Shown: positions 12,927-25,925 of the stretch, piece after piece
Numbering within the stretch: position 1 is the stretch's first letter
How the letters are laid out: each line of letters starts with the position of its first letter
Assembly (NCBI GenBank): GCA_014871385.1
Contig: CM026431.1
Coordinates: 8,243,778-8,307,777, forward strand
From: Ceratodon purpureus
Taxonomy: Eukaryota > Streptophyta > Bryopsida > Pseudoditrichales > Ditrichaceae
Direction of reading: 5' to 3'
DNA: 64,000 bases
Notes under the pieces: generated by a model
Databases searched by the model: none
Told to the model about the DNA's origin: nothing
The model's input: the letters and a program-made list of their open reading frames with translations, nothing else
Program-made: the position numbers and the translations under genes

Positions 12927-15649
12927 GTGAGATTTGGGGAGATAGTCTGAATGACTTTGTTGTTATTGTTTCATTGCAGATGTGCTTGACGAGGTTTTTA
13001 ATTGCAAGTGAAAAGCTGCAGGCGGCTTAGGTGCCCAACAACAACACAAGATGCCGAAGGTAGTAAAGAACTCAGCCATTTTTCTGGGTTAGTGCTGCAT
13101 CAAGATATTTCGAGCAATCTGTTCATTGGGTTTGAAGATAAATATAAGTACCCGTACACATACACATAGCCACCCATAACTGATAAGTAGACTTCTTCAT
13201 TTCCGAGAAACTTAAAATTTATTTCACACAAGTTTCAATTTTGCACAGTTTATAAGAAGGTTTCACGCATGATTGGTAGGAAGGGAATTGTGTGCAAATA
13301 TTTCAGTAGTAGCACCATGATGAAGTTCTGGTATCATTGAGGTCAGTTTGAACTTAGAATGTGTCTTTACTATGCGTGATTTCAACTTTTCACTTCAAAT
13401 GATAATAAATTTTCCATTATTGAGAATAAATTACAAATATAAAATGAGCCTTAATATGGACGTAAATAGGGTCAATAAATGAACTCAATACGTCAGTAGT
13501 GTGAAGCTCTAAGGTTCGAAGACAAAGATATATTTTATATTTAGAATAAATTATGCGTAAATTTTTAGAAGGCAAAAATGGTTAAAAGATTTATATTTTA
13601 AATTTTCTACGGATTATATAGGTTTATTAGATTTTCAACATGTAATCTTAAGGAAGCTTAGCGCACTTTAAAATAAACTTAAGAATTAATTAAAGATATA
13701 AATATAAACATAATTGATAATTTATTTCAATGGCGTTGAAGATTTTCAGTTGAACTTAGATATTTTTGTAAACTTCGAGATTACTTAACAGAAACACCAT
13801 TATAATTCATTTATTAAAGATAGATGGTATTCTACTCAATGATAAAGACATATTAAGTGGTCAATTTACGACTTTAAGACGTTTTGTAATACGTTAAATT
13901 GTTGGAATCACAAGCAGTAGAGTTACAAGCATTGAGGGATAATATAGATGCAATGAAGACCAACCACCATTGTCAACATTAATGGATACAATAACAACCA
14001 AAATTTGTCATAAACACTATTTGAATTTAAAGCAGATGCAGACAAGATAATGTAGGCTCCAGAGTGTCTATTTTATTGCCTTCTATGTTGTACTTGTTTT
14101 TATTAGACCAATCAAATGTTTCAACATGAATGTTATGTTATGTACATCAACTCTCTATCCTAATATCAAGCGTGCTTGGAGATTGACATAATGTCTAGCA
14201 AAGACTTTTGATTATGAGGATATAGATTATAAAGTCAAGAGAAATATGTTTAATTCATGTCATTTCAATGATGATTTAATAATTGACAACAGTACATCAA
14301 ATCAACACTTTCACAATATTAAGTATATAAAATTACTATGTTATGTCTAAGATTAGATGTGGATGTGGTGAAGAATGTAGCCTTTGCTACAAAACCAAAA
14401 TATATTAATTGCTTCATTGCAGAAAACATCATTATATGAATCATACTTAAATGATTGCATGATTGACAATCAAGGTTGTCTATTAAGTTGTAACAAAGGC
14501 CAATTCATTCACAATATTGTTATATAATACTTTCTCAGTCTCACTAAAAGACCGTTGCTTGTTCAAAAAAAAATTCTACAAATTTCACCACTTGTTTCTA
14601 AATATAGCAACTCACGTTAAACTTAGCCCACTTATTTCTAATTTTGGAATTGCCCTTATATCCGATATTATAAACAAACAACAGTCTTTAAGTAAGCAGG
14701 AGAAATTAACAACTATCGGCTACAACCTCATATTAGATTTGCCATTACCATAACAACCAAGATATTTCACCATAAAATGCTCATTCAACATTAATTTGGA
14801 TGCTCACAAGTTGCACGCCACGTCTACAAATTTGTGCCACATGCGCATATATGTCACTAAGAATGGTGAAGCCAATTAACCAAATTGTTGTCTTCGTCCA
14901 ATCTAGTCCAATTCCTCTTTCACCTCCTCGTCTACCCCATAAGCTCTCATGTCCAACCACTCGACCAATCCTTGACTTACCCTCCCTCCCCATCTTCCTC
15001 TTGCCAAGCTCTCTCCCTCACTGATAGTACAAAGAACCAAATTTTTTACAAAATTTACCAAAAATTTACTACACTGTAAAATTTAAATTGTATGTGACAA
15101 TAAAGATATTCCACAAATACCTATTGGGAAACTCCCTTTAAACTCTTTCAACCTCCACATGTATTCTTTAACTCAAACATTTATTTATTTATTATGCACA
15201 ATATGAGTTCAATTCCAAATCCTCATCTTATCACCTAATAGATACACACTATCAACGGAAATTCCAAGATCAATGGCCTTGGCATTAGCATTTTGTCCTT
15301 TGATCAGTGATACAACATAAATCCATGTCATCCATCCAAATAGTGATAGGAATTCTTGACCTCGTTGTAGTCATGAGGATTTTGAAAGAAATGGTCCATC
15401 TTCTTTAAGCGTGATAAAAGAAAATAAAAGAAATACTATTCTAAAACATAGACCTATGGAAGGTATGAGAGACGGAAGAGAGGGTAAAAGAGAATCCTTT
15501 TCTATTCCTTGAAGAAAAAAGAATGCCATTTTCACATGATTGTCTCGATTTTATCACATTTTGATATTTTCAATATTCCCAAAGAGGTTTGGGGTTGCCA
15601 AAGTTGGCGACCGAGGCTCATGCCCAAAAAGGCTCTGGAAAAGAGCGAC

Positions 15650-15720
15650 TGCGCAGCCGGGGAATCGAACCCCGGTCAGTACCGTGGGAGGGTACTATGA
15701 TACCACTACACCAGCTGCGC
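15650..15720 (-). tRNA. tRNA-Gly (CCC), copy 2
   Basis: Same 71-base tRNA as at 1194-1264, with intact acceptor, anticodon (CCC) and T stems and a downstream T4 terminator on the minus strand. Confidence 0.93.
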
Positions 15721-16515
15721 ACCGGTTCCAGGGCGTCAACCGGAGATCGACGGACCTCCGGAGAAGATACAACGGTCACGATCTTCCAAGTTTTTAACTC
15801 CGGTTCTCAAAAATCAAAGCACTTTCAGTGGTTCTAGTGGGTAAACAATTCTGGCAAGGTCAAGCCAAATCCCCTGGAATTGAAGGCTCCAGCTTGGAAA
15901 GCCTGAACATTCTCTCAAAACAGAATATCTTCCCTTCTCCCTGAAGCCAAAGCCAGTGACTGTTTGTAGTCTCAAGACATCATCAACAATATTGCTTGAA
16001 TACCAAGTGCTCTGACTGGCTGTGTTTCTGAAAATGTGTTTTGAAGGATTCTACATGGTCTGTGAATGCCTGTGAGAATGACATCACCCAGGGACTTGCA
16101 AATAGGTGTGTACACCTTTGCATCTTGCTTGCAATAGTTCCGGGCTTGCTGTCACAAATGAGCAGTTTATGTCAACCATCCATCAGGGTTGAGGAAACAT
16201 TGTGTTTTTGGAGCCCATTTTTATCTTACTAATGCTTTGTTACATAAACAAATATTTTGTTACTAATGATGTAAAGATGAAGGTTTTTAGGTTCAATAAC
16301 TTTGAAGGCCTCTTGAGGTGTTGAGTTTTGAAGGAACTTTGTGGATCTTCAGTTGTGCAGGTAACACACGGTTTTGGCAACTTTAAGACCACATGTTGCA
16401 AGGAAGAAAACTCTGTAATCATAGGCATTGCGCTATCACAACTAAAGATTGATTCTTGCATTCAACAGATCCATTGCTTTTTAGAAGTGAAAGGCTTTGA
16501 TTTTAGATAGGTGGT

Positions 16516-16906
16516 ACCTTCAACAAAACAGCCATAGTGAAAACTTGAGAGAGGCTTCAAAGTCTAAGTGTCCAAGTCTTTGATGCCAGAAGAATGCCCT
16601 CTTAGTAAGTTTGGAATTGGTAAGAGTACATACGATGGTGTTTGAAAGTGAGAAAGCCAACAATTTATACAGTCCTTTGTCGCCAATTTTAAAACATACA
16701 AAACATCTTAAATACATTTTATTTCACCACTTGCCAACTTTACCAGGACAATTCCACATCCACCGCTTTGGTGTACTTCACCACTTGCGGCTATCAGAGG
16801 AAGAACAACCATGGATCTTCATGAGTTGTAATTTCTAAATTTGGAGTGACATGAAATGTCATTTCGAAGTCTAAAATCCATGCCTCATCTTTTGTTTTAG
16901 CCCTTG
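16516..16906 (-). mobile_element. Ty1/Copia fossil fragment, copy 2
   Basis: Same broken Copia protease/pre-integrase fragment as at 2060-2450, carried by the duplicated segment. Confidence 0.7.
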
Positions 16907-17745
16907 GATGTTTGACAATGAAGTGACATCCTGCGTTGGATGAAGATCATGGATTTGCTTCGAGCAAGTGAATCAGTGCAAATTCAAGCAAGTAAGTTTC
17001 CAGAACATCCTCTATATCGTTGACTCCTGCGCTTGACATGGAGTTTGTGGAGCGGCTAGGATGGATGTGACAGTTTTTTCGAGTAAATCGTGTTTGCACA
17101 TTGGTATTATGTTTCCAAATTGTTAATAATGGTGGAAGAAAAAGTAAGAGAATCAAGATTGACATGTATATACAAAATGGCCTTAGATTTTAGTAGTATG
17201 TCATATGGACAAATTTTCTTTTGAGGTCATGAGAAAAGACCAGCTTTTAATAAAGGTGCATTTATAGGATGACCAAGAAATTTGTGAGATATGTATTGAA
17301 ATTTCAATCAGTAGCAAAGTCCTTGGTATGTATACATCTTCAAAGTTGGTACTTTGAAAACATACACACCAAGATATACACTCTCTTACTCTTATATTCA
17401 ATTATTGTTTTAGATAGTAACAATTATCTTCTTTGTGGTCAATCAAACTAATTATTTTTCTCTTTTTAACTCCTAAAGTTCCTTGAGTATGTTTCACCAA
17501 AAACGCTTCAAAACTGTCATTTCTAATGTACAAACCATGAATGATCAAAATATCATAATTCATTGATTTCAACCTTAAGATCTTCAACAAGATTCTTGTA
17601 GTAGATGGCTCAATAAATTTCATGATAATCAACCGTGGAGATGAGAATATTATAGAAATTTGAAAACCAATTTTTTTTATACGATTTTTGACTGGATTTA
17701 CACACTCTAACTTTTTTTTCCTTAGTTTTTTGCATTATGATTTTT

Positions 17746-20700
17746 TGGGTTTGTTGACGTGGGCAACGGCTCAAGTTGTTACTCAAACTTTGTGTCATGT
17801 AGTGCAAGAATGTGTAATTAGTCAAACATGTGGATTCTGGTTGCTTTCAGATGCCCTAGGTTTTGTGTTTTGCATGTCTATTGAGTAGGAGGGTGTTTAT
17901 AATCAGAGTTTAAGCGTAGTTCCCCCTTTGCAGGTGGGGGATTTTCAAGTCTGAGATTGAAATTTTGAAGGCAAGGATGGGGAAGACAGCTGTGGATGTA
18001 ATGAAGGCTTTCCTGCGATTCTCTTTGCAATTTGAGGCAGACCATGCTTACAACATGTTGTCGTTGATGCTGGACCCCCAATTCAAGGGGCTGGAGTACG
18101 TCATTCAGTACGTGGGAGTTGCTGCTGCGAAGCAAGTGGTGGAGGACTACGACAGAAAAATTCTGATTCCTTACGTCGTGAAGGTGCACAAGTTCTTGAA
18201 CCTTGGCGATTTCCAAGCCACGGCTCTTGATCCCGCTCCGTCAAATATTCTGTTTGGTGCTCCAGCGTCTGCTGAAGAAGCTTGCGAGGGCATTCTGATT
18301 GCGGAACTATCACTTTTACGGCGCCTCACTATAGTGCATCCAAAAGCGGAGGAACCTCTAATGTGGTGAAGCTCAATGCATTGCGTTTTCCTTTAGTTTC
18401 TTTTCTTGCACGACAAATTTTGGCTATTCCAGGGTCTCGGATTTGAAAGGGAACGGATTTTTAGCATTGCCGGTGTGCTCACAAGTCTGCGTCGTTGCCG
18501 CCTTGGTTTGAATAACCTGGATAGCTTGATCATGATCAACAAGAACTGGCCTGATGATTCCAGACATGAATGTGAGCTCCGTTTAGAGATATCTATTAAC
18601 TTGTAAACATGGTGGTACAATAGTAAATTGCTAGTTTTTAGTTGCACGTCTTGTTCACGAGATATAGTAGTGGTTCATTCAAGTCACCACTTAAAACTCC
18701 GTCTTCCATGTTCGTCAATCTAAAGATGATTGTACAAGTACTAAGTTTCATTTGTGCTACATGTAAAGCAAATATAATTTAAGAGAGTGTAACGCGTGTT
18801 TAGAAGACTAGATCTAATACCATATTATAGTCAACTTAGAGCAATCAAAGAGAGTTGCTTAGTATTATGTAAAGCTTTAGTATACAAATTTTGAGGATGA
18901 GACAAGATCGCCTTAAACAATGATTTGTATTCATTTGAGTTACATTTCTAGGTGGATGATTATTAGTTTTGTATTGAAGAGGGTTTAAGCTAATAAACTA
19001 ACACTTTGTAGATGCTAACCCTTTGAATACTTGCAATACTAAAAAGCCCCTCCAAATCTTGAATCACTTAGATGTTTGACCAAGAAAGCCCTCCAAAATC
19101 TTGAATCACTTGTATGTTTGACCTACATCCTTGGTACTTTTCTTTTTTGCCTTTTGATTATTGCTCTAAATGTACAAAACTTATACATGGTGACTTTTTT
19201 CAGTGATCAACAACACCCAAGTCTGGTTAAAAGGGAAGTTTGAGGTGTAGATAGTTAGTTACTCCATTCGCAGGCCTAAAGTAGATTGACTCCTAATATG
19301 ATTGGAAGAGAGTTTATAGAGAGGTGGAGAGAAGGCACAAAATAAGAATTAGAAATGAAGAGAGACTATTGCCACTTTACATAAAAAGACTCATGGATTA
19401 AGAAGCTCCATTGAATCCAGAAAATACTCAACATGTAGGAGAGCTTCCATTTGAAAACAAAATGGATCGTTAGATTTGAAAACTATGTCTCGATGCACAA
19501 AGTCTTGTTTTTGCTCCCAATGAGCGAGAGCTTGGAGTTCTAAGTGCTCAGAAATATAATTAGGCCACCAAAATAGCATGGGCTGGTTACAATGTGTTGG
19601 ATGCTAAAGATATTATGAGTTGTTTGCACTTCTTCTCTGAGGTTGCTTTTAAGAATTCTCAAATGTCTTGGTTTCTATCTTCTATAGGAACAAGTGTAAG
19701 TTCTATAAGCAATTGCAACTTCAGGTAGGTTCCTACAATGTCAATTTTTGATGTCCTTTTAAAAAAATAAAAAAGTGGAGATAGGAAATTACATTAGGTT
19801 TGTGGAATTTTCTTCTATATATTTTACTTGATCTCTAGAAAATTGCTATGTTCTTCTAAGTCAGTTTTCATCAACATGTCTAGTTCTAAAATTCTCCTAT
19901 ACCCTACTACCACCATCAAGATTTACTATACAAGTAACTAATATTATTGCATATGACATTGTCAAAAACAATCTTCCTATAATGAAGATATATCTCTTTG
20001 AAAATCTTTAAAGATTTGCCACAATTTTTTTATTACTATTGACAAGGTGACACACCCTTGAAGATTTGGAAGGAAATCATTTAACTATAGAAAAATAAAT
20101 AAGAAAATATTGGTAGTTTAAAAAGTAATAATATTAGTTGCTTGCTTCAAAAAACTCAAAGGTAATAGAGAGGTGTAACATCATTCTTAGAGGTAACCCT
20201 CGTCAAAAAAAATGATTTAGAAGAGCATAACTTTTTTTCTCTAGAAATCTATTGTAAAAGAAAATTATATTCCCAAAACCCTTAGATAGTTTTCCATATA
20301 AATTTTTTTTCAAAAAAAATAGATTGAAAATTAAAATTGTAGAAATCTACTCCAAATTCCAATAGTATATGAAATTGAAAGTTGGTTTTTTAGAAGTTAA
20401 CATGATCACCTTTACATACTGCAATAAAGAATTGCAATTGTCTCAATTTACTAGTTTAGCCATAAAGTTCTTGTTGCCTATAGTGTGAAATTTATTGGAT
20501 TTTATTACAAATAGATAAAATGAACGTGTGAGAGGTTCCCAATAGTATGTAGCTGGTGTTTGTAGTACAATGGCAGAATTACCTTTTCACTTCTAAAGCA
20601 CGATTTGCCAATATTGGGCTTTTCTAGAGTTTGGGCAAGTACTTGTAACTTTTATTATTAAATTGAGAATTTTTGAAACCTTTTTTGAATGTTAACAATA

Positions 20701-21266
20701 ACAAGGACTTTGAGGGATTTTTTTTTTTGTCAATTAGACATTTTTTAAAATAGTTATGGTATCTAAAGAGAAATTTTGTGCTCGACGGTCAATTTGCGAA
20801 GCCATGCTAATTACATCAATATCTTTGAGATAATTTCAATAAATACTTTATATTGTCGACTTTGAAATTGTCAACTTCGAGATTTCTCTATAAAGCTTCT
20901 TTTTGTAAAAAAGTTCACTCTACAAAATATCAAAGTTTTCTCATCGTTACGGGCAATGTACTAAAAAAAACTTCTTTCTTCTCTCATAAAAAATATTATC
21001 CTTCCCTCATAAAAGTTAGAAAATTTGTATTTCTAGGTTATTTTCTTTCTTTTAGACTTATAAGTTGGACATCATTCTTAAAATTGACCATTTGGATTGG
21101 GACTTTATAATATAATGAATTTCTAGGAAAATAATATGAATTAGCATTTATGTAAATTCAACTTGGAAAAAAATTGTCTTCAACATACTATACTTGGATT
21201 TTTTTGTGTAAATTTTTAATGCATTAAGCTTACGTAGTCATCTTTGTCATGCACCATAACCCCAAC
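17746..21266. other. Palindrome spacer
   Basis: Unique DNA between the two arms. It holds a degenerate hAT transposase piece at about 17940-18606. The remainder (18640-21266) is AT-rich with no supported gene. Confidence 0.8.
17940..18606 (+). pseudogene. hAT-superfamily transposase remnant (C-terminal part)
   Basis: An open stretch ending at 18369 encodes a typical pre-dimerisation hAT region (FEADHAYNMLSLMLDPQFKG, then VVEDYDRKILIPYVVKVH). In another frame, 18406-18606 encodes the hAT C-terminal dimerisation motif (ERERIFSIAGVLTSLRRCRL, then MINKNWPDD). A frameshift near 18440 separates them; LARQILAIPGS is readable just before it. No N-terminal BED finger or catalytic core is seen, so it is an immobile remnant. 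Its position in the spacer, and G-rich repeats at the outer palindrome end, suggest that the palindrome may derive from a hAT element. Confidence 0.78.
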
Positions 21267-22104
21267 AAAAATCATAATGCAAAAAACTAAGGAAAAAAAA
21301 GTTAGAGTGTGTAAATCCAGTCAAAAATCGTATAAAAAAAATTGGTTTTCAAATTTCTATAATATTCTCATCTCCACGGTTGATTATCATGAAATTTATT
21401 GAGCCATCTACTACAAGAATCTTGTTGAAGATCTTAAGGTTGAAATCAATGAATTATGATATTTTGATCATTCATGGTTTGTACATTAGAAATGACAGTT
21501 TTGAAGCGTTTTTGGTGAAACATACTCAAGGAACTTTAGGAGTTAAAAAGAGAAAAATAATTAGTTTGATTGACCACAAAGAAGATAATTGTTACTATCT
21601 AAAACAATAATTGAATATAAGAGTAAGAGAGTGTATATCTTGGTGTGTATGTTTTCAAAGTACCAACTTTGAAGATGTATACATACCAAGGACTTTGCTA
21701 CTGATTGAAATTTCAATACATATCTCACAAATTTCTTGGTCATCCTATAAATGCACCTTTATTAAAAGCTGGTCTTTTCTCATGACCTCAAAAGAAAATT
21801 TGTCCATATGACATACTACTAAAATCTAAGGCCATTTTGTATATACATGTCAATCTTGATTCTCTTACTTTTTCTTCCACCATTATTAACAATTTGGAAA
21901 CATAATACCAATGTGCAAACACGATTTACTCGAAAAAACTGTCACATCCATCCTAGCCGCTCCACAAACTCCATGTCAAGCGCAGGAGTCAACGATATAG
22001 AGGATGTTCTGGAAACTTACTTGCTTGAATTTGCACTGATTCACTTGCTCGAAGCAAACCCATGATCTTCATCCAACGCAGGATGTCACTTCATTGTCAA
22101 ACAT

Positions 22105-22495
22105 CCAAGGGCTAAAACAAAAGATGAGGCATGGATTTTAGACTTCGAAATGACATTTCATGTCACTCCAAATTTAGAAATTACAACTCATGAAGATCCA
22201 TGGTTGTTCTTCCTCTGATAGCCGCAAGTGGTGAAGTACACCAAAGCGGTGGATGTGGAATTGTCCTGGTAAAGTTGGCAAGTGGTGAAATAAAATGTAT
22301 TTAAGATGTTTTGTATGTTTTAAAATTGGCGACAAAGGACTGTATAAATTGTTGGCTTTCTCACTTTCAAACACCATCGTATGTACTCTTACCAATTCCA
22401 AACTTACTAAGAGGGCATTCTTCTGGCATCAAAGACTTGGACACTTAGACTTTGAAGCCTCTCTCAAGTTTTCACTATGGCTGTTTTGTTGAAGG
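22105..22495 (+). mobile_element. Ty1/Copia fossil fragment, copy 3
   Basis: Plus-strand version of the same broken Copia fragment, with the WHQRLGHL pre-integrase signature near 22420. Confidence 0.7.
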
Positions 22496-23291
22496 TACCA
22501 CCTATCTAAAATCAAAGCCTTTCACTTCTAAAAAGCAATGGATCTGTTGAATGCAAGAATCAATCTTTAGTTGTGATAGCGCAATGCCTATGATTACAGA
22601 GTTTTCTTCCTTGCAACATGTGGTCTTAAAGTTGCCAAAACCGTGTGTTACCTGCACAACTGAAGATCCACAAAGTTCCTTCAAAACTCAACACCTCAAG
22701 AGGCCTTCAAAGTTATTGAACCTAAAAACCTTCATCTTTACATCATTAGTAACAAAATATTTGTTTATGTAACAAAGCATTAGTAAGATAAAAATGGGCT
22801 CCAAAAACACAATGTTTCCTCAACCCTGATGGATGGTTGACATAAACTGCTCATTTGTGACAGCAAGCCCGGAACTATTGCAAGCAAGATGCAAAGGTGT
22901 ACACACCTATTTGCAAGTCCCTGGGTGATGTCATTCTCACAGGCATTCACAGACCATGTAGAATCCTTCAAAACACATTTTCAGAAACACAGCCAGTCAG
23001 AGCACTTGGTATTCAAGCAATATTGTTGATGATGTCTTGAGACTACAAACAGTCACTGGCTTTGGCTTCAGGGAGAAGGGAAGATATTCTGTTTTGAGAG
23101 AATGTTCAGGCTTTCCAAGCTGGAGCCTTCAATTCCAGGGGATTTGGCTTGACCTTGCCAGAATTGTTTACCCACTAGAACCACTGAAAGTGCTTTGATT
23201 TTTGAGAACCGGAGTTAAAAACTTGGAAGATCGTGACCGTTGCATCTTCTCCGGAGGTCCGTCGATCTCCGGTTGACGCCCTGGAACCGGT

Positions 23292-23362
23292 GCGCAGCTG
23301 GTGTAGTGGTATCATAGTACCCTCCCACGGTACTGACCGGGGTTCGATTCCCCGGCTGCGCA
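23292..23362 (+). tRNA. tRNA-Gly (CCC), copy 3
   Basis: Plus-strand copy of the 71-base tRNA. A and B boxes are intact, the anticodon is CCC, and a T4 terminator lies at about 23369. Identical to copies 1 and 2. Confidence 0.94.
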
Positions 23363-25862
23363 GTCGCTCTTTTCCAGAGCCTTTTTGGGCATGAGCCTCG
23401 GTCGCCAACTTTGGCAACCCCAAACCTCTTTGGGAATATTGAAAATATCAAAATGTGATAAAATCGAGACAATCATGTGAAAATGGCATTCTTTTTTCTT
23501 CAAGGAATAGAAAAGGATTCTCTTTTACCCTCTCTTCCGTCTCTCATACCTTCCATAGGTCTATGTTTTAGAATAGTATTTCTTTTATTTTCTTTTATCA
23601 CGCTTAAAGAAGATGGACCATTTCTTTCAAAATCCTCATGACTACAACGAGGTCAAGAATTCCTATCACTATTTGGATGGATGACATGGATTTATGTTGT
23701 ATCACTGATCAAAGGACAAAATGCTAATGCCAAGGCCATTGATCTTGGAATTTCCGTTGATAGTGTGTATCTATTAGGTGATAAGATGAGGATTTGGAAT
23801 TGAACTCATATTGTGCATAATAAATAAATAAATGTTTGAGTTAAAGAATACATGTGGAGGTTGAAAGAGTTTAAAGGGAGTTTCCCAATAGGTATTTGTG
23901 GAATATCTTTATTGTCACATACAATTTAAATTTTACAGTGTAGTAAATTTTTGGTAAATTTTGTAAAAAATTTGGTTCTTTGTACTATCAGTGAGGGAGA
24001 GAGCTTGGCAAGAGGAAGATGGGGAGGGAGGGTAAGTCAAGGATTGGTCGAGTGGTTGGACATGAGAGCTTATGGGGTAGACGAGGAGGTGAAAGAGGAA
24101 TTGGACTAGATTGGACGAAGACAACAATTTAGTTAATTGGCTTCACCATTCTTAGTGACATATATGCGCATGTGGCACAAATTTGTAGACATGGCGTGCA
24201 ACTTGTGAGCATCCAAATTAATGTTGAATGAGCATTTTATGGTGAAATATCTTGGTTGTTATGGTAATGGCAAAATCTAATATGAGGTTGTAGCCGATAG
24301 TTGTTAATTTCTCCTGCTTACTTAAAGACTGTTGTTTGTTTATAATATCGGATATAAGGGCAATTCCAAAATTAGAAATAAGTGGGCTAAGTTTAACGTG
24401 AGTTGCTATATTTAGAAACAAGTGGTGAAATTTGTAGAATTTTTTTTTGAACAAGCAACGGTCTTTTAGTGAGACTGAGAAAGTATTATATAACAATATT
24501 GTGAATGAATTGGCCTTTGTTACAACTTAATAGACAACCTTGATTGTCAATCATGCAATCATTTAAGTATGATTCATATAATGATGTTTTCTGCAATGAA
24601 GCAATTAATATATTTTGGTTTTGTAGCAAAGGCTACATTCTTCACCACATCCACATCTAATTTTAGACATAACATAGTAATTTTATATACTTAATATTGT
24701 GAAAGTGTTGATTTGATGTACTGTTGTCAATTATTAAATCATCATTGAAATGACATGAATTAAACATATTTCTCTTGACTTTATAATCTATATCCTCATA
24801 ATCAAAAGTCTTTGCTAGACATTATGTCAATCTCCAAGCACGCTTGATATTAGGATAGAGAGTTGATGTACATAACATAACATTCATGTTGAAACATTTG
24901 ATTGGTCTAATAAAAACAAGTACAACATAGAAGGCAATAAAATAGACACTCTGGAGCCTACATTATCTTGTCTGCATCTGCTTTAAATTCAAATAGTGTT
25001 TATGACAAATTTTGGTTGTTATTGTATCCATTAATGTTGACAATGGTGGTTGGTCTTCATTGCATCTATATTATCCCTCAATGCTTGTAACTCTACTCCT
25101 TGTGATTCCAACAATTTAACGTATTACAAAATGTCTTAAAGTCGTAAATTGACCACTTAATATGTCTTTATCATTGAGTAGAATACCATCTATCTTTAAT
25201 AAATGAATTATAATGGTGTTTCTGTTAAGTAATCTCGAAGTTTACAAAAATATCTAAGTTCAACTGAAAATCTTCAACGCCATTGAAATAAATTATCAAT
25301 TATGTTTATATTTATATCTTTAATTAATTCTTAAGTTTATTTTAAAGTGCGCTAAGCTTCCTTAAGATTACATGTTGAAAATCTAATAAACCTATATAAT
25401 CCGTAGAAAATTTAAAATATAAATCTTTTAACCATTTTTGCCTTCTAAAAATTTACGCATAATTTATTCTAAATATAAAATATATCTTTGTCTTCGAACC
25501 TCAGAGCTTCACACTACTGACGTATTGAGTTCATTTATTGACCCTATTTACGTCCATATTAAGGCTCATTTTATATTTGTAATTTATTCTCAATAATGGA
25601 AAATTTATTATCATTTGAAGTGAAAAGTTGAAATCACGCATAGTAAAGACACATTCTAAGTTCAAACTGACCTCAATGATACCAGAACTTCATCATGGTG
25701 CTACTACTGAAATATTTGCACACAATTCCCTTCCTACCAATCATGCGTGAAACCTTCTTATAAACTGTGCAAAATTGAAACTTGTGTGAAATAAATTTTA
25801 AGTTTCTCGGAAATGAAGAAGTCTACTTATCAGTTATGGGTGGCTATGTGTAAGGGTACGGG

Positions 25863-25925
25863 TCCGGGTATGAAATTCTCGGCTATGGGTATGGGTATGA
25901 GGACTCGGGTATGGGTACGGGAATT
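25863..25925. repeat. G-rich GGGTAYGGG repeats at the outer palindrome end
   Basis: Several degenerate copies of GGGTATGGG, GGGTACGGG and GGGTCCGGG lie just outside the right arm. The left arm ends in a reduced version (ACCCGTACAC near 13151). Such G-rich subterminal words are common in plant hAT (Ac-like) transposon ends. Confidence 0.5.

Larger units (their letters stand above)
14747..17038. repeat. tRNA-bearing segment, copy 2
   Basis: Second copy of the 287-2582 segment, lying within the left palindrome arm. From 15029 onward it is practically identical to copy 1; before that it is only about 90 percent similar. Confidence 0.93.
13151..17745. repeat. Left arm of 12.7-kb palindrome
   Basis: The arm pairs with 21267-25862 in reverse complement; coordinates sum to 39012-39014 throughout, so there are almost no indels. 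Only a handful of substitutions were seen over 4.6 kb (for example near 13510, 13930, 14360 and 14820). It contains a full copy of the tRNA-bearing segment (14747-17038), 1.6 kb of AT-rich DNA outside it, and 0.7 kb inside. No protein gene is recognised apart from the Copia fragment. Confidence 0.95.
21973..24265. repeat. tRNA-bearing segment, copy 3 (inverted)
   Basis: Inverted copy of 287-2582 and 14747-17038. At the base near 2490 that separates copies 1 and 2, copy 3 agrees with copy 1. It has its own private change near 23245. Confidence 0.93.
21267..25862. repeat. Right arm of 12.7-kb palindrome
   Basis: Reverse complement of 13151-17745, differing by only scattered substitutions and one-base indels. 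It includes the third tRNA-Gly gene and the inverted tRNA-bearing segment (about 21973-24265). Confidence 0.95.
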
